From Nitrospirota bacterium (GTDB lineage Bacteria; Nitrospirota; Nitrospiria; JACQBZ01), in the NCBI GenBank assembly GCA_016194285.1, contig JACQBZ010000026.1, positions 1 to 32,995 of the forward strand: a stretch of 32,995 bases of DNA, written 5' to 3'. Positions 1-11,409 of the stretch are shown one piece after another (position 1 is the stretch's first letter; the number at the start of each line of letters is the position of its first letter). Position numbers and translations under genes: made by a program. Under the pieces are notes generated by a model. It was not told where the DNA came from. It worked only from the letters and a program-made list of their open reading frames with translations, and did not search any database.

Positions 1-738
1 GGAATGGGCGAGCTTCATCTCGAGATCATCGTTGATCGGCTCTTGCGGGAGTTCAAGGTCGATGCCAATGTGGGAAAACCCCAGGTGGCTTTTAAGGAGA
101 CCGTCCGAACCAAGGCCGAGGCGGAAGGAAAATATATTCGGCAGACCGGCGGACGCGGGCAGTACGGTCATGTCTTCCTCGAAGTCGAGCCCCTTGAGCC
201 CGGGAAGGGATTTGAATTCGTCAATAAAGTTGTCGGCGGCGCGATTCCAAAGGAATATATTCCGGCCATTGAAAAAGGCATCCGCGAGGCCATGGATAAC
301 GGCGTGATGGCCGGTTATCCGATGGTTGATCTCAGGGTGAGGGTTGTCGACGGGTCCTATCACGATGTGGACTCCTCCGAGATGGCCTTCAAGATTGCGG
401 GCTCCATGGGCTTTAAAGAAGCGGTCCGTCGCGCAAGCCCGGTCCTCCTCGAACCGATCATGACGATCGAGGTGATCGTTCCGGAGGAATACATGGGCGA
501 CATCATCGGCGATCTCAACTCGCGGCGGGGAAAGATCCAGGGAATGCGGGCCCGGGCCGGAGCGCAGATTATCGACGGGCTGGTGCCGTTGAAAGAGATG
601 TTCGGTTATGCGACGGATATTCGATCCATGAGCCAGGGCCGCGCGGTCTTTACGATGCAGTTTTCTCACTACGATCACGTACCGAAGCAGATTGCGGACG
701 AGATCATCGCAAAGGTGCAGGGCAAAGCGGAAGTTTAA
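1..738 (+). CDS. fusA: Elongation factor G, C-terminal part (5' truncated by window)
   Basis: Open from base 1 in frame 1; [29 protein letters not shown] and [19 protein letters not shown] motifs of EF-G domains IV/V; located directly upstream of tuf. Confidence 0.97.
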   Translation, partial: GMGELHLEIIVDRLLREFKVDANVGKPQVAFKETVRTKAEAEGKYIRQTGGRGQYGHVFLEVEPLEPGKGFEFVNKVVGGAIPKEYIPAIEKGIREAMDNGVMAGYPMVDLRVRVVDGSYHDVDSSEMAFKIAGSMGFKEAVRRASPVLLEPIMTIEVIVPEEYMGDIIGDLNSRRGKIQGMRARAGAQIIDGLVPLKEMFGYATDIRSMSQGRAVFTMQFSHYDHVPKQIADEIIAKVQGKAEV

Positions 739-752
739 TCAGGGAGGTTTTT

Positions 753-1915
<1,163 letters not shown>

Positions 1916-1929
1916 AAAAGGTTGAATCC

Positions 1930-2238
1930 ATGGTTGATCAGAGAATCCGAATACGACTTAAAGGGTATGATTACCGCGTCTTGGACCAGTCCGTCATCGA
2001 GATCGTGGAAACGGTGAAGCGGACCGGGGCGAAGATTTCCGGGCCGATTCCATTGCCGACGGTGATCAACAAGTTTACGGTATTGCGGTCGCCTCACGTG
2101 GACAAAAAATCGCGTGAGCAGTTTGAAATACGAACGCACAAGCGCCTGATCGATATTCTGGAACCGACTCAGGATACCATGGACGCCTTGATGAAGTTGA
2201 ACTTGTCGGCCGGAGTCGACGTCGAGATCAAGACCTAA
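1930..2238 (+). CDS. rpsJ: 30S ribosomal protein S10
   Basis: [41 protein letters not shown]10 operon position. Confidence 0.98.
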   Translation: MVDQRIRIRLKGYDYRVLDQSVIEIVETVKRTGAKISGPIPLPTVINKFTVLRSPHVDKKSREQFEIRTHKRLIDILEPTQDTMDALMKLNLSAGVDVEIKT

Positions 2239-2268
2239 AGAGCGGACGATTCTTCTTACGATTGGGAA

Positions 2269-2904
2269 ATGACCATGATGGTTCAAGGATTGATCGGTCA
2301 AAAGTTGGGAATGAGCCAGATCTACAGCGAGAACGGGAAGATCGTTCCGGTTACCGTGATTGCGGCGGGCCCGTGCCGCGTCGTTCTAAAAAAGACGAAA
2401 GAACGGGACGGTTATGAAGCGGTCCAGCTCTCGTTTTTGGAGGTTCCCGAGAAAAAGTTGTCCAAGGCCGAGCGAGGGCATTTAAAAAAAGCCAATGTGC
2501 CTTTTGCAAAACACCTTCGGGAATTTAAGGGCGATCTCAAGGCGGTGGAGGTCGGTGCGGTGATCGGTGCGGATCAATTTCAAAAGGGTGAGCTTGTCGA
2601 TGTCACCGGAACTTCAAAAGGAAAAGGTTTCGCCGGAGTCGTCAAGCTGCATCATTTTGCTGGCGGCCCTGAAACCCACGGTTCGATGTTTCACCGGCAA
2701 CCCGGATCGATCGGCAGCAGTTCCTGGCCGTCTCGGGTCAGAAAAAACAAGCGACTTCCGGCGCATATGGGCGCCGAGCAGGTGACGGTCCTGGGTCTGG
2801 AAGTGGTCGAGGTGCGCAAGGATGAAAACCTGCTCTTCATAAGAGGGGCGGTTCCGGGTTTCAAGGGTTCCATCTTATTCATTAAACGTTCGACACGGAA
2901 ATAA
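2269..2904 (+). CDS. rplC: 50S ribosomal protein L3
   Basis: LIGQKLGMSQIY...VDVTGTSKGKGFAGVVKLHHFAGGPETHGSMFHRQPGSIG; start may be 2275/2278. Confidence 0.97.
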   Translation: MTMMVQGLIGQKLGMSQIYSENGKIVPVTVIAAGPCRVVLKKTKERDGYEAVQLSFLEVPEKKLSKAERGHLKKANVPFAKHLREFKGDLKAVEVGAVIGADQFQKGELVDVTGTSKGKGFAGVVKLHHFAGGPETHGSMFHRQPGSIGSSSWPSRVRKNKRLPAHMGAEQVTVLGLEVVEVRKDENLLFIRGAVPGFKGSILFIKRSTRK

Positions 2905-2917
2905 GCGAAGAAGAATC

Positions 2918-3541
2918 ATGCCAACGATTGATGTGGTCAATTTAAGTAATGAAAAGGTCGGCACGGTCAACCTGGATGATCGTCTTTTTTCTGCCAAGGT
3001 GAACAAGCCGCTGATTCATGAAGCCGTCGTGATGCAGCGGGCATCCCAGCGTCAGGGCACTGCGGCGACGAAAACACGCGGTCTGGTCCGCGGTGGGGGC
3101 AAGAAACCCTGGCGTCAAAAGGGAACGGGGCGAGCGCGAGCCGGTTCCACTCGTTCTCCGCTATGGCGCGGCGGGGGAACGATCTTCGGACCGACACCGA
3201 GGGATTATGGATATGCCTTTCCGAGGAAAAAATATCGCGCCGCCTTGCGGGGGGTTTTGACGGCCAAGCTAAACGATGGAGCCGTTCTTGTGATCGAGCG
3301 TTTGGAGTTGGGCGAAGCAAAGACGAAACAGGTGGCGCAAATTCTGAAAAAACTGGAGGCCACCGGGCGGACCGTTATTGTGGCCTCAAACATCGATGAG
3401 AAGTTGGCCCGTGCGGTCCGGAACATTCCATCGGTGAAATTGTTGCCGGTTCAAGGGTTGAATGTTTACGATCTCGTCTGTGCCCGGCATCTGCTGATTC
3501 CCCAAGAGGTCCTCTCCCGGCTTCAGGAGGTCTGGTCATGA
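2918..3541 (+). CDS. rplD: 50S ribosomal protein L4
   Basis: QRQGTAATKTRGLVRGGGKKPWRQKGTGRARAGSTRSPLWRGGGTIFGP. Confidence 0.98.
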   Translation: MPTIDVVNLSNEKVGTVNLDDRLFSAKVNKPLIHEAVVMQRASQRQGTAATKTRGLVRGGGKKPWRQKGTGRARAGSTRSPLWRGGGTIFGPTPRDYGYAFPRKKYRAALRGVLTAKLNDGAVLVIERLELGEAKTKQVAQILKKLEATGRTVIVASNIDEKLARAVRNIPSVKLLPVQGLNVYDLVCARHLLIPQEVLSRLQEVWS

Positions 3542-3831
3542 ACAGGGATCCGCATCAGGTTCTCCTCCGTCCTCTGTTGACGGAGAAGATGACCAAGCTC
3601 AAGGAGGAACAAAACAAGGTCTGTTTTCTTGTCCATCCGAGGTCCAACAAGATCGAGATCAAGCGGGCGGCCGAGGAGGTCTTGAAGGTCAAGATTGATT
3701 CGGTCCATATCATCAATACCAAGGGAAAGCGGAAACGTTTGGGCCGTTTTGAGGGAAAGCGGGCGGATCTAAAAAAAGCGATTCTGACGCTTAAAAAAGG
3801 TGAAAAACTGGAACTCTTTGAAGGAGTATAG
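3538..3831 (+). CDS. rplW: 50S ribosomal protein L23
   Basis: LLRPLLTEKMTKLKEEQNKVCFLVHPRSNKIEIKRAAEEVLKVKI; operon position. Confidence 0.97.
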   Translation: MNRDPHQVLLRPLLTEKMTKLKEEQNKVCFLVHPRSNKIEIKRAAEEVLKVKIDSVHIINTKGKRKRLGRFEGKRADLKKAILTLKKGEKLELFEGV

Positions 3832-3869
3832 GAAAATAAAACGGGCCCCTGGTTCAATAGGAAACAACG

Positions 3870-4694
3870 ATGCCGATCAAACAGTATAAGCCAACCTCTC
3901 CGGGCCGTCGGGCCATGACCGGTTTTACATTCGATGAGATTACCAAGACCGAGCCCGAAAAGCGTCTTGTGACATTCCGGGTCCCGTCCGGAGGAAGAAA
4001 TAACCGCGGGAAGATGACCGTCCGCCACCGGGGCGGCGGTCACAAGCGGGCCTATCGCATCATTGATTTCAAACGGGACAAATTTAACATCCCGGCCAGG
4101 GTGATCGCGATCGAGTACGATCCGAATCGCTCCTCCCGGATCGCCCTGCTGCAATATGCCGATGGTGAAAAACGGTATATTATTGCCCCGGTAGGCATCG
4201 GCGTGGGCGATCGTGTTCTTTCCGGCAACGATGCCGAAATAAAACCCGGAAATGCGCTCCCACTCGGTGTGATTCCGGTCGGTACACAGGTCCACAATCT
4301 TGAGCTGAAGCCCGGCAAGGGCGCGCAGTTGGCCCGCAGCGCCGGCGCGTTTGCACAGATCATGGGCCGAGAGGCGGACTATGTTCAGGTGCGATTGGGT
4401 TCCGGCGAATTGCGGCGGATCCATGGTCGTTGCCTTGCGACGGTCGGGCAGGTCGGCAATCTGGATCATGAAAACATCTCGATCGGTAAAGCGGGTCGGA
4501 AACGGTGGATGGGCCGTCGTCCTATTGTTCGAGGACTGGCCATGAATCCGGTGGATCACCCGCATGGCGGGGGAGAAGGGAAATCCGGGCAGGGCAACCC
4601 CCATCCCGTTTCACCCTGGGGGATGCCCACGAAAGGATACAAGACGCGCAAACGGAAAGACACAAATCAATTTATCATCAAACGACGAAATTAA
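3870..4694 (+). CDS. rplB: 50S ribosomal protein L2
   Basis: [23 protein letters not shown]...[37 protein letters not shown]. Confidence 0.98.
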   Translation: MPIKQYKPTSPGRRAMTGFTFDEITKTEPEKRLVTFRVPSGGRNNRGKMTVRHRGGGHKRAYRIIDFKRDKFNIPARVIAIEYDPNRSSRIALLQYADGEKRYIIAPVGIGVGDRVLSGNDAEIKPGNALPLGVIPVGTQVHNLELKPGKGAQLARSAGAFAQIMGREADYVQVRLGSGELRRIHGRCLATVGQVGNLDHENISIGKAGRKRWMGRRPIVRGLAMNPVDHPHGGGEGKSGQGNPHPVSPWGMPTKGYKTRKRKDTNQFIIKRRN

Positions 4695-4706
4695 AGGAGA
4701 GATTCG

Positions 4707-4994
4707 GTGCCCCGGTCGGTTAAAAAAGGTCCTTTTGTTGATCCGAAGCTGATGGAAAAGATCGCGGTCTTAAATGAGGCCAATGATAAGAAGATCATTA
4801 AGACCTGGGCTCGACGGTCGACCATCGTGCCGGAGATGATCGGTCACACGATGGCGGTTCACAACGGTAAAAAGTTTATTCCGGTCTACGTCACTGAAAA
4901 TATGGTCGGGCACAAGTTGGGAGAATTTGCGCCCACACGCTTCTTCAGAGGACACGGACAGGCGAGAACCGAAAAAGCGACGGCGCTCAAGTAG
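4707..4994 (+). CDS. rpsS: 30S ribosomal protein S19
   Basis: GTG start; [19 protein letters not shown]...[16 protein letters not shown]. Confidence 0.98.
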   Translation: MPRSVKKGPFVDPKLMEKIAVLNEANDKKIIKTWARRSTIVPEMIGHTMAVHNGKKFIPVYVTENMVGHKLGEFAPTRFFRGHGQARTEKATALK

Positions 4995-5036
4995 GCCCGT
5001 CCAAGCATTGATTCATATTAAAGAGCGGAAAAATTT

Positions 5037-5438
5037 ATGGCGACGGAAGCAAAGGCGATCTTAAGATTCGTGAGAGTGGCCCCGCGCAAGGCGAGAATGG
5101 TCATCGACCTGATTCGCGGCCAGCAGGTGGCCGAGGCGATCAACATTTTGAAGTTCACGCCCCGCTCTGCTTCGCGCGTGGTGGAGAAAGTGCTCAAGTC
5201 GGCCGTGGCCAACGCGGAGAATCTGGAAATCGGCGATCCGGACGATCTTTGGGTGAGCCGGGTCTTTGTGGACGGCGGTCCGGTTCTAAAACGGTTCAAT
5301 GCGCGTTCGATGGGACGGGCCAATCCGATCAAGAAAAGAACCAGCCACATTACGGTGGTGGTCGCTTCCCGGGTCACCGGTGATGGAAAAGCGCCGTCTG
5401 AACCGGTGAAGGCACGAAAGCAGGCTTCGGCGAAATAG
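5037..5438 (+). CDS. rplV: 50S ribosomal protein L22
   Basis: [35 protein letters not shown]; short basic C-terminal tail. Confidence 0.97.
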   Translation: MATEAKAILRFVRVAPRKARMVIDLIRGQQVAEAINILKFTPRSASRVVEKVLKSAVANAENLEIGDPDDLWVSRVFVDGGPVLKRFNARSMGRANPIKKRTSHITVVVASRVTGDGKAPSEPVKARKQASAK

Positions 5439-5478
5439 CCACTCGGCGAGCCCCTATTTATTAATAAGAGAGGAAGAC

Positions 5479-6156
5479 GTGGGACAAAAGGTTCACCCGA
5501 TCGGGTTTCGTCTGGGTTATATCAAAACATGGAATTCGCGTTGGTATGCCGAGAAGGATTACGCCAAACTGCTGCATGAGGATCTTAAGATACGAAAAAT
5601 GGTCAAGGAAAAACTGGCTCATGCCGGGGTGTCCAAAATTGAAATCGAGCGTTCCGGCAATCAGGTCAAGATCAATATCCACACGGCGCGCCCCGGGATC
5701 ATTATCGGGCGAAAAGGAGCCGAGGTGGATAAATTAAAGTCGGAACTGGAAGCCAAGACCGCGCGCCAGGTTTATATCAATATTAAAGAGATCCGAAAGC
5801 CCGAGGTGGACGCTCAATTGGTAGCCGAAAACGTCGCGGTTCAATTGGAAAAACGGATTGCTTTCCGACGGGCCATGAAAAAAAGCGTCCAGGCCGCGTT
5901 GCGGTTGGGGGCCCAGGGAATCAAGATCACCTGTGCAGGGCGGCTGGGCGGATCTGAAATTGCCCGGACGGAATGGTATCGCGAAGGCCGCGTGCCCCTG
6001 CACACCTTAAGGGCCGATATTGATTACGGACTGGCCGAAGCCAAGACTACCTACGGACGGATCGGAGTGAAGGTTTTGATCTATAAGGGCGAGATGTTGC
6101 CGACCCTGCCGGAAAAGCAGGAAGGTCGGTTGGATCTTTCCTCGGAGCGACGATAA
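5479..6156 (+). CDS. rpsC: 30S ribosomal protein S3
   Basis: [24 protein letters not shown]...[11 protein letters not shown]-type KH domain. Confidence 0.98.
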   Translation: MGQKVHPIGFRLGYIKTWNSRWYAEKDYAKLLHEDLKIRKMVKEKLAHAGVSKIEIERSGNQVKINIHTARPGIIIGRKGAEVDKLKSELEAKTARQVYINIKEIRKPEVDAQLVAENVAVQLEKRIAFRRAMKKSVQAALRLGAQGIKITCAGRLGGSEIARTEWYREGRVPLHTLRADIDYGLAEAKTTYGRIGVKVLIYKGEMLPTLPEKQEGRLDLSSERR

Positions 6157-6569
6157 TGCTGAGTCCTAAGAAGGTTAAGTTCAGGAAGATGCATAAGGGC
6201 CGGCGGTTTGGCAAGGCCTATCGGGGTTCGGAGCTGTCCTTTGGCGAGTTCGGGCTCAAAGTTCTTGAGCCGGCCTGGATCACCGCCCGTCAACTGGAGG
6301 CGGCGCGTATCGCGATGACCCGATTTATCAAGCGGGGCGGAAAGATCTGGACCCGGGTGTTTCCGGACAAACCGATCACCAAGAAACCGGCCGAGACGCG
6401 GATGGGAAAAGGAAAAGGGAATCCGGAATTGTGGGTCGCTTCGGTTCGACCGGGTCGGATCATCTATGAGATGGACGGCGTTACCCGAGAAGTCGCCGAA
6501 GAAGCCTTTCGGCTGGCCGCGTACAAACTTCCGGTGGCCACCCAATTGGTTGCACGGGGGAAATTCTGA
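6156..6569 (+). CDS. rplP: 50S ribosomal protein L16
   Basis: [17 protein letters not shown]...[23 protein letters not shown]. Confidence 0.98.
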   Translation: MLSPKKVKFRKMHKGRRFGKAYRGSELSFGEFGLKVLEPAWITARQLEAARIAMTRFIKRGGKIWTRVFPDKPITKKPAETRMGKGKGNPELWVASVRPGRIIYEMDGVTREVAEEAFRLAAYKLPVATQLVARGKF

Positions 6570-6781
6570 TGGAACTCCAGGAAATTCGTAATCTGACAAT
6601 GGATGAACTCGTTCTGAAGGAAAAGGAGCTTCGAAAGGAGCTTTTCAACCTGCGATACCAGTTGTTGAGCGGCCGGATCGAGAATCCGCAACAGATCAGG
6701 AACTCGCGCCGCGAAATCGCGCGCATCCAGACCGTGGTTCGTGAAAAGCGTTCCGGTGCGGCGGGTAAAACGGCAGCATGA
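6569..6781 (+). CDS. rpmC: 50S ribosomal protein L29
   Basis: LTMDELVLKEKELRKELFNLRYQLLSGRIENPQQIRNSRREIARIQTV. Confidence 0.96.
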   Translation: MELQEIRNLTMDELVLKEKELRKELFNLRYQLLSGRIENPQQIRNSRREIARIQTVVREKRSGAAGKTAA

Positions 6782-6798
6782 TGAAAGGACGTTAATCT

Positions 6799-7110
6799 AT
6801 GTCGGCAGAAGCAGGCCCAAAGAAACGGCGCCGGACTTTTATCGGAGAGGTCATCAGCCACCGCATGAACAAGACGGTCGTGGTGATGATTGAAAGAGTC
6901 TTCCTTCATCCGACCTACAAAAAGGTGGTTCGAAAAACCACCAAATTGAAGGCCCACGATGAACAGAACGAGTGTCAGGTTGGCGATACGGTGAAAATTT
7001 TAGAAAGTCGACCGATCAGTAAAGAGAAGCATTGGCGGGTCATCGAAATTGTTCAGCGCTCTCAGGGCGCCTCCCCCGCGGAGGTGCAGAACCCGGCCGC
7101 GCTGTCATAA
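6799..7110 (+). CDS. rpsQ: 30S ribosomal protein S17
   Basis: FIGEVISHRMNKTVVVMIERVFLHPTYKKVVRKTTKLKAHDEQNECQVGD. Confidence 0.97.
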   Translation: MSAEAGPKKRRRTFIGEVISHRMNKTVVVMIERVFLHPTYKKVVRKTTKLKAHDEQNECQVGDTVKILESRPISKEKHWRVIEIVQRSQGASPAEVQNPAALS

Positions 7111-7136
7111 CGTCGTTGTGGGAGTGAGGCAGTCGA

Positions 7137-7505
7137 ATGATTCAAGATTATACCATGCTGGATGTGGCCGATAACTCCGGGGCCAAGAAAGTAATGTGCT
7201 TTCACGTCATGGGCGGATCGGGGAGACGGTACGCGACCGTCGGCGATGTGATCACCGTCGCCGTCAAAGAGGCCATTCCGCAAGCCGCGGTGAAGAAGGG
7301 CGATGTGGCGAAGGCCGTCGTTGTAAGGACGGTGAAGGAGATCCGGAGGGAGGACGGTTCCTACATCCGCTTTGATCGAAACGCCGCGGTCTTGATCAAT
7401 CCTCAGGGCGAACCGATCGGGACTCGAATCTTTGGTCCGGTCGCCCGGGAACTTCGAGGAAAGAAATTCATGAAAATTATTTCCCTCGCGCCGGAGGTGC
7501 TTTGA
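7137..7505 (+). CDS. rplN: 50S ribosomal protein L14
   Basis: [24 protein letters not shown]...[13 protein letters not shown]. Confidence 0.98.
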   Translation: MIQDYTMLDVADNSGAKKVMCFHVMGGSGRRYATVGDVITVAVKEAIPQAAVKKGDVAKAVVVRTVKEIRREDGSYIRFDRNAAVLINPQGEPIGTRIFGPVARELRGKKFMKIISLAPEVL

Positions 7506-7867
7506 TCATGGGGGCCGGGGTGAGCGAGTCGCAAATTGTCCTTCCGAATTTCCGGGTCCGCAAAGGGGACACTGTGATGATCATGACCGGCAAGGATAAG
7601 GGAAAGACCGGCAAGGTACTGGAAGTGGACCGTTCGAATCACCGTGTCTTTGTCGAGAAGCTCAATATCATCAAGCGGCATATGAAGCCGAGTCAGAAGC
7701 ACCGTCAGGGCGGGATCATTGAGAAGGAAGCCCCGATACAGCTTTCGAATGTCATGATCGTCTGTCAAAATTGCGGAAAAACGGCGCGGGTTGGGATGCG
7801 TCGGATCGAAGACGGTCAAAAACTCCGTTACTGCAAGAAATGCGGGGAAATCATCGACCGCGGGTAG
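7502..7867 (+). CDS. rplX: 50S ribosomal protein L24
   Basis: [25 protein letters not shown]...[18 protein letters not shown]; start may be 7508. Confidence 0.96.
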   Translation: MIMGAGVSESQIVLPNFRVRKGDTVMIMTGKDKGKTGKVLEVDRSNHRVFVEKLNIIKRHMKPSQKHRQGGIIEKEAPIQLSNVMIVCQNCGKTARVGMRRIEDGQKLRYCKKCGEIIDRG

Positions 7868-7887
7868 ATATTCACTTGGAGGAAGGC

Positions 7888-8541
7888 ATGGCGAAGGCGA
7901 AAGAGAAAGCAAAACCAGAAAAAGAAAAGACGCCTAAAACGGAAGGCAGGGAAAAGGCCAAGGAGAAAGAAAAAGCAAGACCGGTCCCGGAGGAGGTCTT
8001 CCCGCCTCGCTTGAAGGCGCGATACCGAGAAAAGGTCATCCCCGACCTGATGAAGCAATTTTCCTACAAAAACCCAATGCAGGTTCCCCGCCTTGAGAAG
8101 GTCGTGATCAACGTCGGGATGGGGGAAGCCATCCAGAACGCGAAACTCTTGGAGGCCGCCGTTAATGAGCTCACCCTCATTACGGGCCAGAAGCCGGTCG
8201 TGACCCGTGCCAAGAAATCGATTTCCGGATTTAAGTTGCGGCAAGGAATGGCCATCGGCTGCAAGGTGACCCTTCGCGGCGGACGGATGTACGAATTTTT
8301 GGACCGATTTTTTAATGTGGCGCTTCCCCGAATTCGTGATTTTAAGGGAGTTTCGCCGAAATCGTTTGATGGTCGTGGAAATTACAGCCTGGGCCTCAAG
8401 GAACAACTCCTCTTTCCGGAAATCAAATATGACGATGTGGTGGCCACGCATGGCATGGACATCACGATTGCGACCACGGCACGATCCAACGATGAAGGCA
8501 AGGCCTTGTTAGGGTTATTGGGGTTGCCGTTTCGAACTTAA
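7888..8541 (+). CDS. rplE: 50S ribosomal protein L5 with Lys/Glu-rich N-terminal extension
   Basis: ATG 7888 preceded by ggagga; [15 protein letters not shown]...[13 protein letters not shown]-type core; track ORF from 7771 starts too early (overlaps rplX). Confidence 0.95.
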   Translation: MAKAKEKAKPEKEKTPKTEGREKAKEKEKARPVPEEVFPPRLKARYREKVIPDLMKQFSYKNPMQVPRLEKVVINVGMGEAIQNAKLLEAAVNELTLITGQKPVVTRAKKSISGFKLRQGMAIGCKVTLRGGRMYEFLDRFFNVALPRIRDFKGVSPKSFDGRGNYSLGLKEQLLFPEIKYDDVVATHGMDITIATTARSNDEGKALLGLLGLPFRT

Positions 8542-8558
8542 ACCATGGGGAGAGGGGC

Positions 8559-8744
8559 GTGGCCAAAAAAGCATTGATTCTTAAAGCACAAGCGGCGCCG
8601 AAATTCGCGGTTCGGAAATACAATCGTTGTCCCGTCTGCGGCCGCTCCCGGGGATTTTTAAGGAAATTTCGCATGTGCCGGATCTGTTTCCGCAACCTTA
8701 GTCTTCGGGGAGATATCCCCGGTGTGGTTAAGTCCAGTTGGTAG
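8559..8744 (+). CDS. rpsZ: 30S ribosomal protein S14 type Z (zinc-binding)
   Basis: GTG start; 61 aa with [22 protein letters not shown] Cys4 motif. Confidence 0.96.
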   Translation: MAKKALILKAQAAPKFAVRKYNRCPVCGRSRGFLRKFRMCRICFRNLSLRGDIPGVVKSSW

Positions 8745-8760
8745 GAGGAATTCGCCGTCG

Positions 8761-9153
8761 ATGATGACCGATCCCATTTCTGACATGTTGAACCGGATGC
8801 GTAATGCGATTCAGCGCAAATACGAATCAGTCGACATTCCGGCTTCAAAGCTCAAACAAAACATCGCCCGTCTCTTAAAGGACGAGGGCTATATTCAAAA
8901 CATTGAAACGGTATCGGAAGGCCGTCATCCGGTGCTTCGGATCAAGCTGAAATACGCGAAAGACGTCCCGATCATCAACGGACTGAGAAGGGTCAGTCGT
9001 CCCGGACGGAGGGTCTATGTGGACAAGGACGGTATACCCAAAGTGCGGGGTGGATTGGGGACGGCCGTGATATCGACGACGCAAGGCATGATGACCGATC
9101 GTGAATCGAGGAAACGCCAGGTCGGCGGGGAAGTGATCTGTTATATTTGGTGA
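8761..9153 (+). CDS. rpsH: 30S ribosomal protein S8
   Basis: [44 protein letters not shown]...[12 protein letters not shown] 8761 (or 8764) behind taggagg. Confidence 0.97.
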   Translation: MMTDPISDMLNRMRNAIQRKYESVDIPASKLKQNIARLLKDEGYIQNIETVSEGRHPVLRIKLKYAKDVPIINGLRRVSRPGRRVYVDKDGIPKVRGGLGTAVISTTQGMMTDRESRKRQVGGEVICYIW

Positions 9154-9163
9154 TTAACCGGAA

Positions 9164-9188
9164 GGGGACAGATTTGAAATCTGTCCCC
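9164..9188. repeat. Perfect palindrome ggggacagattt-g-aaatctgtcccc (REP-like) between rpsH and rplF
   Basis: 12-bp perfect inverted repeat with 1-nt spacer, read directly. Confidence 0.9.
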
Positions 9189-9215
9189 CGGCAGTAATAA
9201 TAAGGAACAACGTCT

Positions 9216-9752
9216 ATGTCGCGTGTTGGTAGAAAACCGATCTTGATCCCGTCCGGCGTTCAGGTCAAAGTGGACGAAAAAGGGGTTCATATCAAAGGTC
9301 CGAAAGGGGATCTGACCCGTTCGTTAGAAAGCGGGATCGGAGCGAAGGTGGAGGACGGTCGTGTCGTCGTCACACGGCGAAGCGACGATCGTCTACATCG
9401 GGCCAAGCACGGTCTGTTCCGCAGCGATCTTAATAACATGGTGATCGGTGTTTCTCAGGGATACCAGAAGACGCTGGAGATCAACGGGGTCGGTTTCCGC
9501 GCGCAGGTCCAGGGCCGCAACCTGACGCTGGCCCTGGGATTTTCTCACCCCACGGTGTTTGCTCTGCCCATGGGAATCGAGGCCGCGGTGGATAAGCAAA
9601 CCGTGATCACGATCAAGGGCGCGGACAAATACCTCGTCGGACAGGTGGCGGCCGAGATCCGGGACTTGAAGCGCCCGGAGCCTTACAAGGGTAAGGGCAT
9701 CAAATATGCGGGTGAAGTCATTGAACGGAAAGAAGGGAAAACGAGCAAGTAG
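9216..9752 (+). CDS. rplF: 50S ribosomal protein L6
   Basis: MSRVGRKPILIPSGVQVKVDEKGVHIKGPKGDL...RRPEPYKGKGIKYAGE-type C-terminus. Confidence 0.98.
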   Translation: MSRVGRKPILIPSGVQVKVDEKGVHIKGPKGDLTRSLESGIGAKVEDGRVVVTRRSDDRLHRAKHGLFRSDLNNMVIGVSQGYQKTLEINGVGFRAQVQGRNLTLALGFSHPTVFALPMGIEAAVDKQTVITIKGADKYLVGQVAAEIRDLKRPEPYKGKGIKYAGEVIERKEGKTSK

Positions 9753-9774
9753 GAGTTAACGGAGAAATAGAACG

Positions 9775-10143
9775 ATGCTGAACGTTCAATTAAAGGTCGA
9801 ATCCAGGGTGCGCCGTCACCAACGGGTGCGCAAAACGGTTTTCGGTTTGCCACAGCGTCCGCGGCTGGTGGTCTTTCGCAGCAATCTGCACATTTACGCC
9901 CAGATCATTGATGATGCGGCGGGGAAGACGCTGGTGGCCGTATCGACACTGGATCCGGAATGCAAGAAGAGCGTTCAGCGCGGAAATAATAAAAAAGCGG
10001 CCGAAGCGGTCGGACAGCTGGTTGCAAAACGGGCGCTGGCCAAAAACATTAAAACGGTTGTGTTTGATCGGGGTGGGTATCTGTTTCACGGTCGTGTGAA
10101 AGCCTTGGCGGATGCGGCCCGCCAGGGGGGTCTGATCTTTTGA
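9775..10143 (+). CDS. rplR: 50S ribosomal protein L18
   Basis: [31 protein letters not shown]...[26 protein letters not shown]. Confidence 0.98.
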   Translation: MLNVQLKVESRVRRHQRVRKTVFGLPQRPRLVVFRSNLHIYAQIIDDAAGKTLVAVSTLDPECKKSVQRGNNKKAAEAVGQLVAKRALAKNIKTVVFDRGGYLFHGRVKALADAARQGGLIF

Positions 10144-10202
10144 GGCCGGATCTCGTGCGCATTCATAATGTCCGTATCGTTCAATAAAAGGAGTAAAATT
10201 CG

Positions 10203-10721
10203 GTGAAAGTCAATCCTAATGAACTGACCCTGAAGGATAAAGTGGTTTTTATCAACCGCGTCGCCAAAGTGGTTAAAGGGGGTAAGCGTTTCAGCTTCAG
10301 CGCGTTGGTCGTCGTGGGAGATGGCCATGGATGGGTCGGAATGGGTAAGGGAAAGGCGGCGGAAGTTCCGGATGCGATACGAAAAGCCGTTGAGAGAGCC
10401 AAAAAGGACTTGATCAAGGTTCCGTTGAAGAATGGCACGATCCCGTACGTTGTGACGGGTCATTACGGGGCTGAAGATGTCCTGCTGAAACCGGGGGCGG
10501 AAGGTGTCGGCGTGATTGCCGGAGGGGCCGTGCGGGCCGTCATGGAAGTCTGTGGGATTCAAAACGTGGTCAGCAAGTCCTTGGGCAGCGGCAATCCTTA
10601 CAACGTGGTCAAGGCCACGCTGAGCGGACTTCAACAACTCCATGCGCCGGAAGAAATCCTGAAAATGCGTCGCTCAGACCAATCGGAAGAGGCGGGCTAT
10701 GTCGGCAAACCGGCCGCGTAA
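10203..10721 (+). CDS. rpsE: 30S ribosomal protein S5
   Basis: GTG start; [53 protein letters not shown]. Confidence 0.98.
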   Translation: MKVNPNELTLKDKVVFINRVAKVVKGGKRFSFSALVVVGDGHGWVGMGKGKAAEVPDAIRKAVERAKKDLIKVPLKNGTIPYVVTGHYGAEDVLLKPGAEGVGVIAGGAVRAVMEVCGIQNVVSKSLGSGNPYNVVKATLSGLQQLHAPEEILKMRRSDQSEEAGYVGKPAA

Positions 10722-10893
10722 TTTGGCCATTACGTTACGACGAAGCGTCATCGGATACCCTCGTGAAAAGCGGGACGTGGTCCGATCCCTGGGACTCCGA
10801 CGCATTCGCCACACCGTTGTTCGGGCGGATACCCCGCAGACCCGCGGTATGATAGCACGAATTCACCATTTGATCGATGTGAAAGAGGTTTAG
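10699..10893 (+). CDS. rpmD: 50S ribosomal protein L30
   Basis: [51 protein letters not shown]; overlaps the rpsE 3' end. Confidence 0.94.
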   Translation: MSANRPRNLAITLRRSVIGYPREKRDVVRSLGLRRIRHTVVRADTPQTRGMIARIHHLIDVKEV

Positions 10894-10896
10894 GCC

Positions 10897-11409
10897 ATGA
10901 GGCTCCACGAATTACAACCACAAAGCGGATCCCGGAAAAAAGAGAAACGAATCGGAAGAGGAATCGGCTCGGGACACGGCAAGACATCCACGAAGGGGCA
11001 TAAGGGGGGGCTTGCGAGAAGCGGCGGCGGGGGCAAGGGGCCCGGGTTTGAAGGCGGCCAGATGCCGTTGATCCGGCGCATCCCGAAGCGCGGTTTTACA
11101 AACCGTTTCCGTGACGAGGCCGCGGTGGTGAACTTGGAGAGTCTGAACCGGTTCAATGGAAATTCGACCGTTACGCCGGAACAGTTAAAAGATGCCGGGT
11201 TGGTTCGTCGTTCCGCAACCGCCGTGAAAATCTTGGGTCAGGGAGAGTTGAGCAAGCCGCTGACGGTCCAGGCCCACCAATTCAGCCGATCCGCGTCGGA
11301 GAAGATCCAAAAAGCCGGCGGGAAAGCCGAAATGATCCGGACGGCTTCTGACAAGTCAAATCTGTCGGTGAAGGCCCGGTCGGTCTTAAGGAGCGGCGAA
11401 GGTGTTTGA
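10897..11409 (+). CDS. rplO: 50S ribosomal protein L15
   Basis: [45 protein letters not shown]. Confidence 0.97.
   Translation: MRLHELQPQSGSRKKEKRIGRGIGSGHGKTSTKGHKGGLARSGGGGKGPGFEGGQMPLIRRIPKRGFTNRFRDEAAVVNLESLNRFNGNSTVTPEQLKDAGLVRRSATAVKILGQGELSKPLTVQAHQFSRSASEKIQKAGGKAEMIRTASDKSNLSVKARSVLRSGEGV

Noticed and set aside
3555-4604. 349-aa ORF on the - strand
   Set aside because: Antisense to rplW and rplB, which are unmistakable; no recognisable protein; a typical shadow ORF of GC-rich codon structure.
7771-7887. Upstream extension of the rplE ORF into rplX
   Set aside because: Overlaps the end of rplX; a better start with Shine-Dalgarno exists at 7888.
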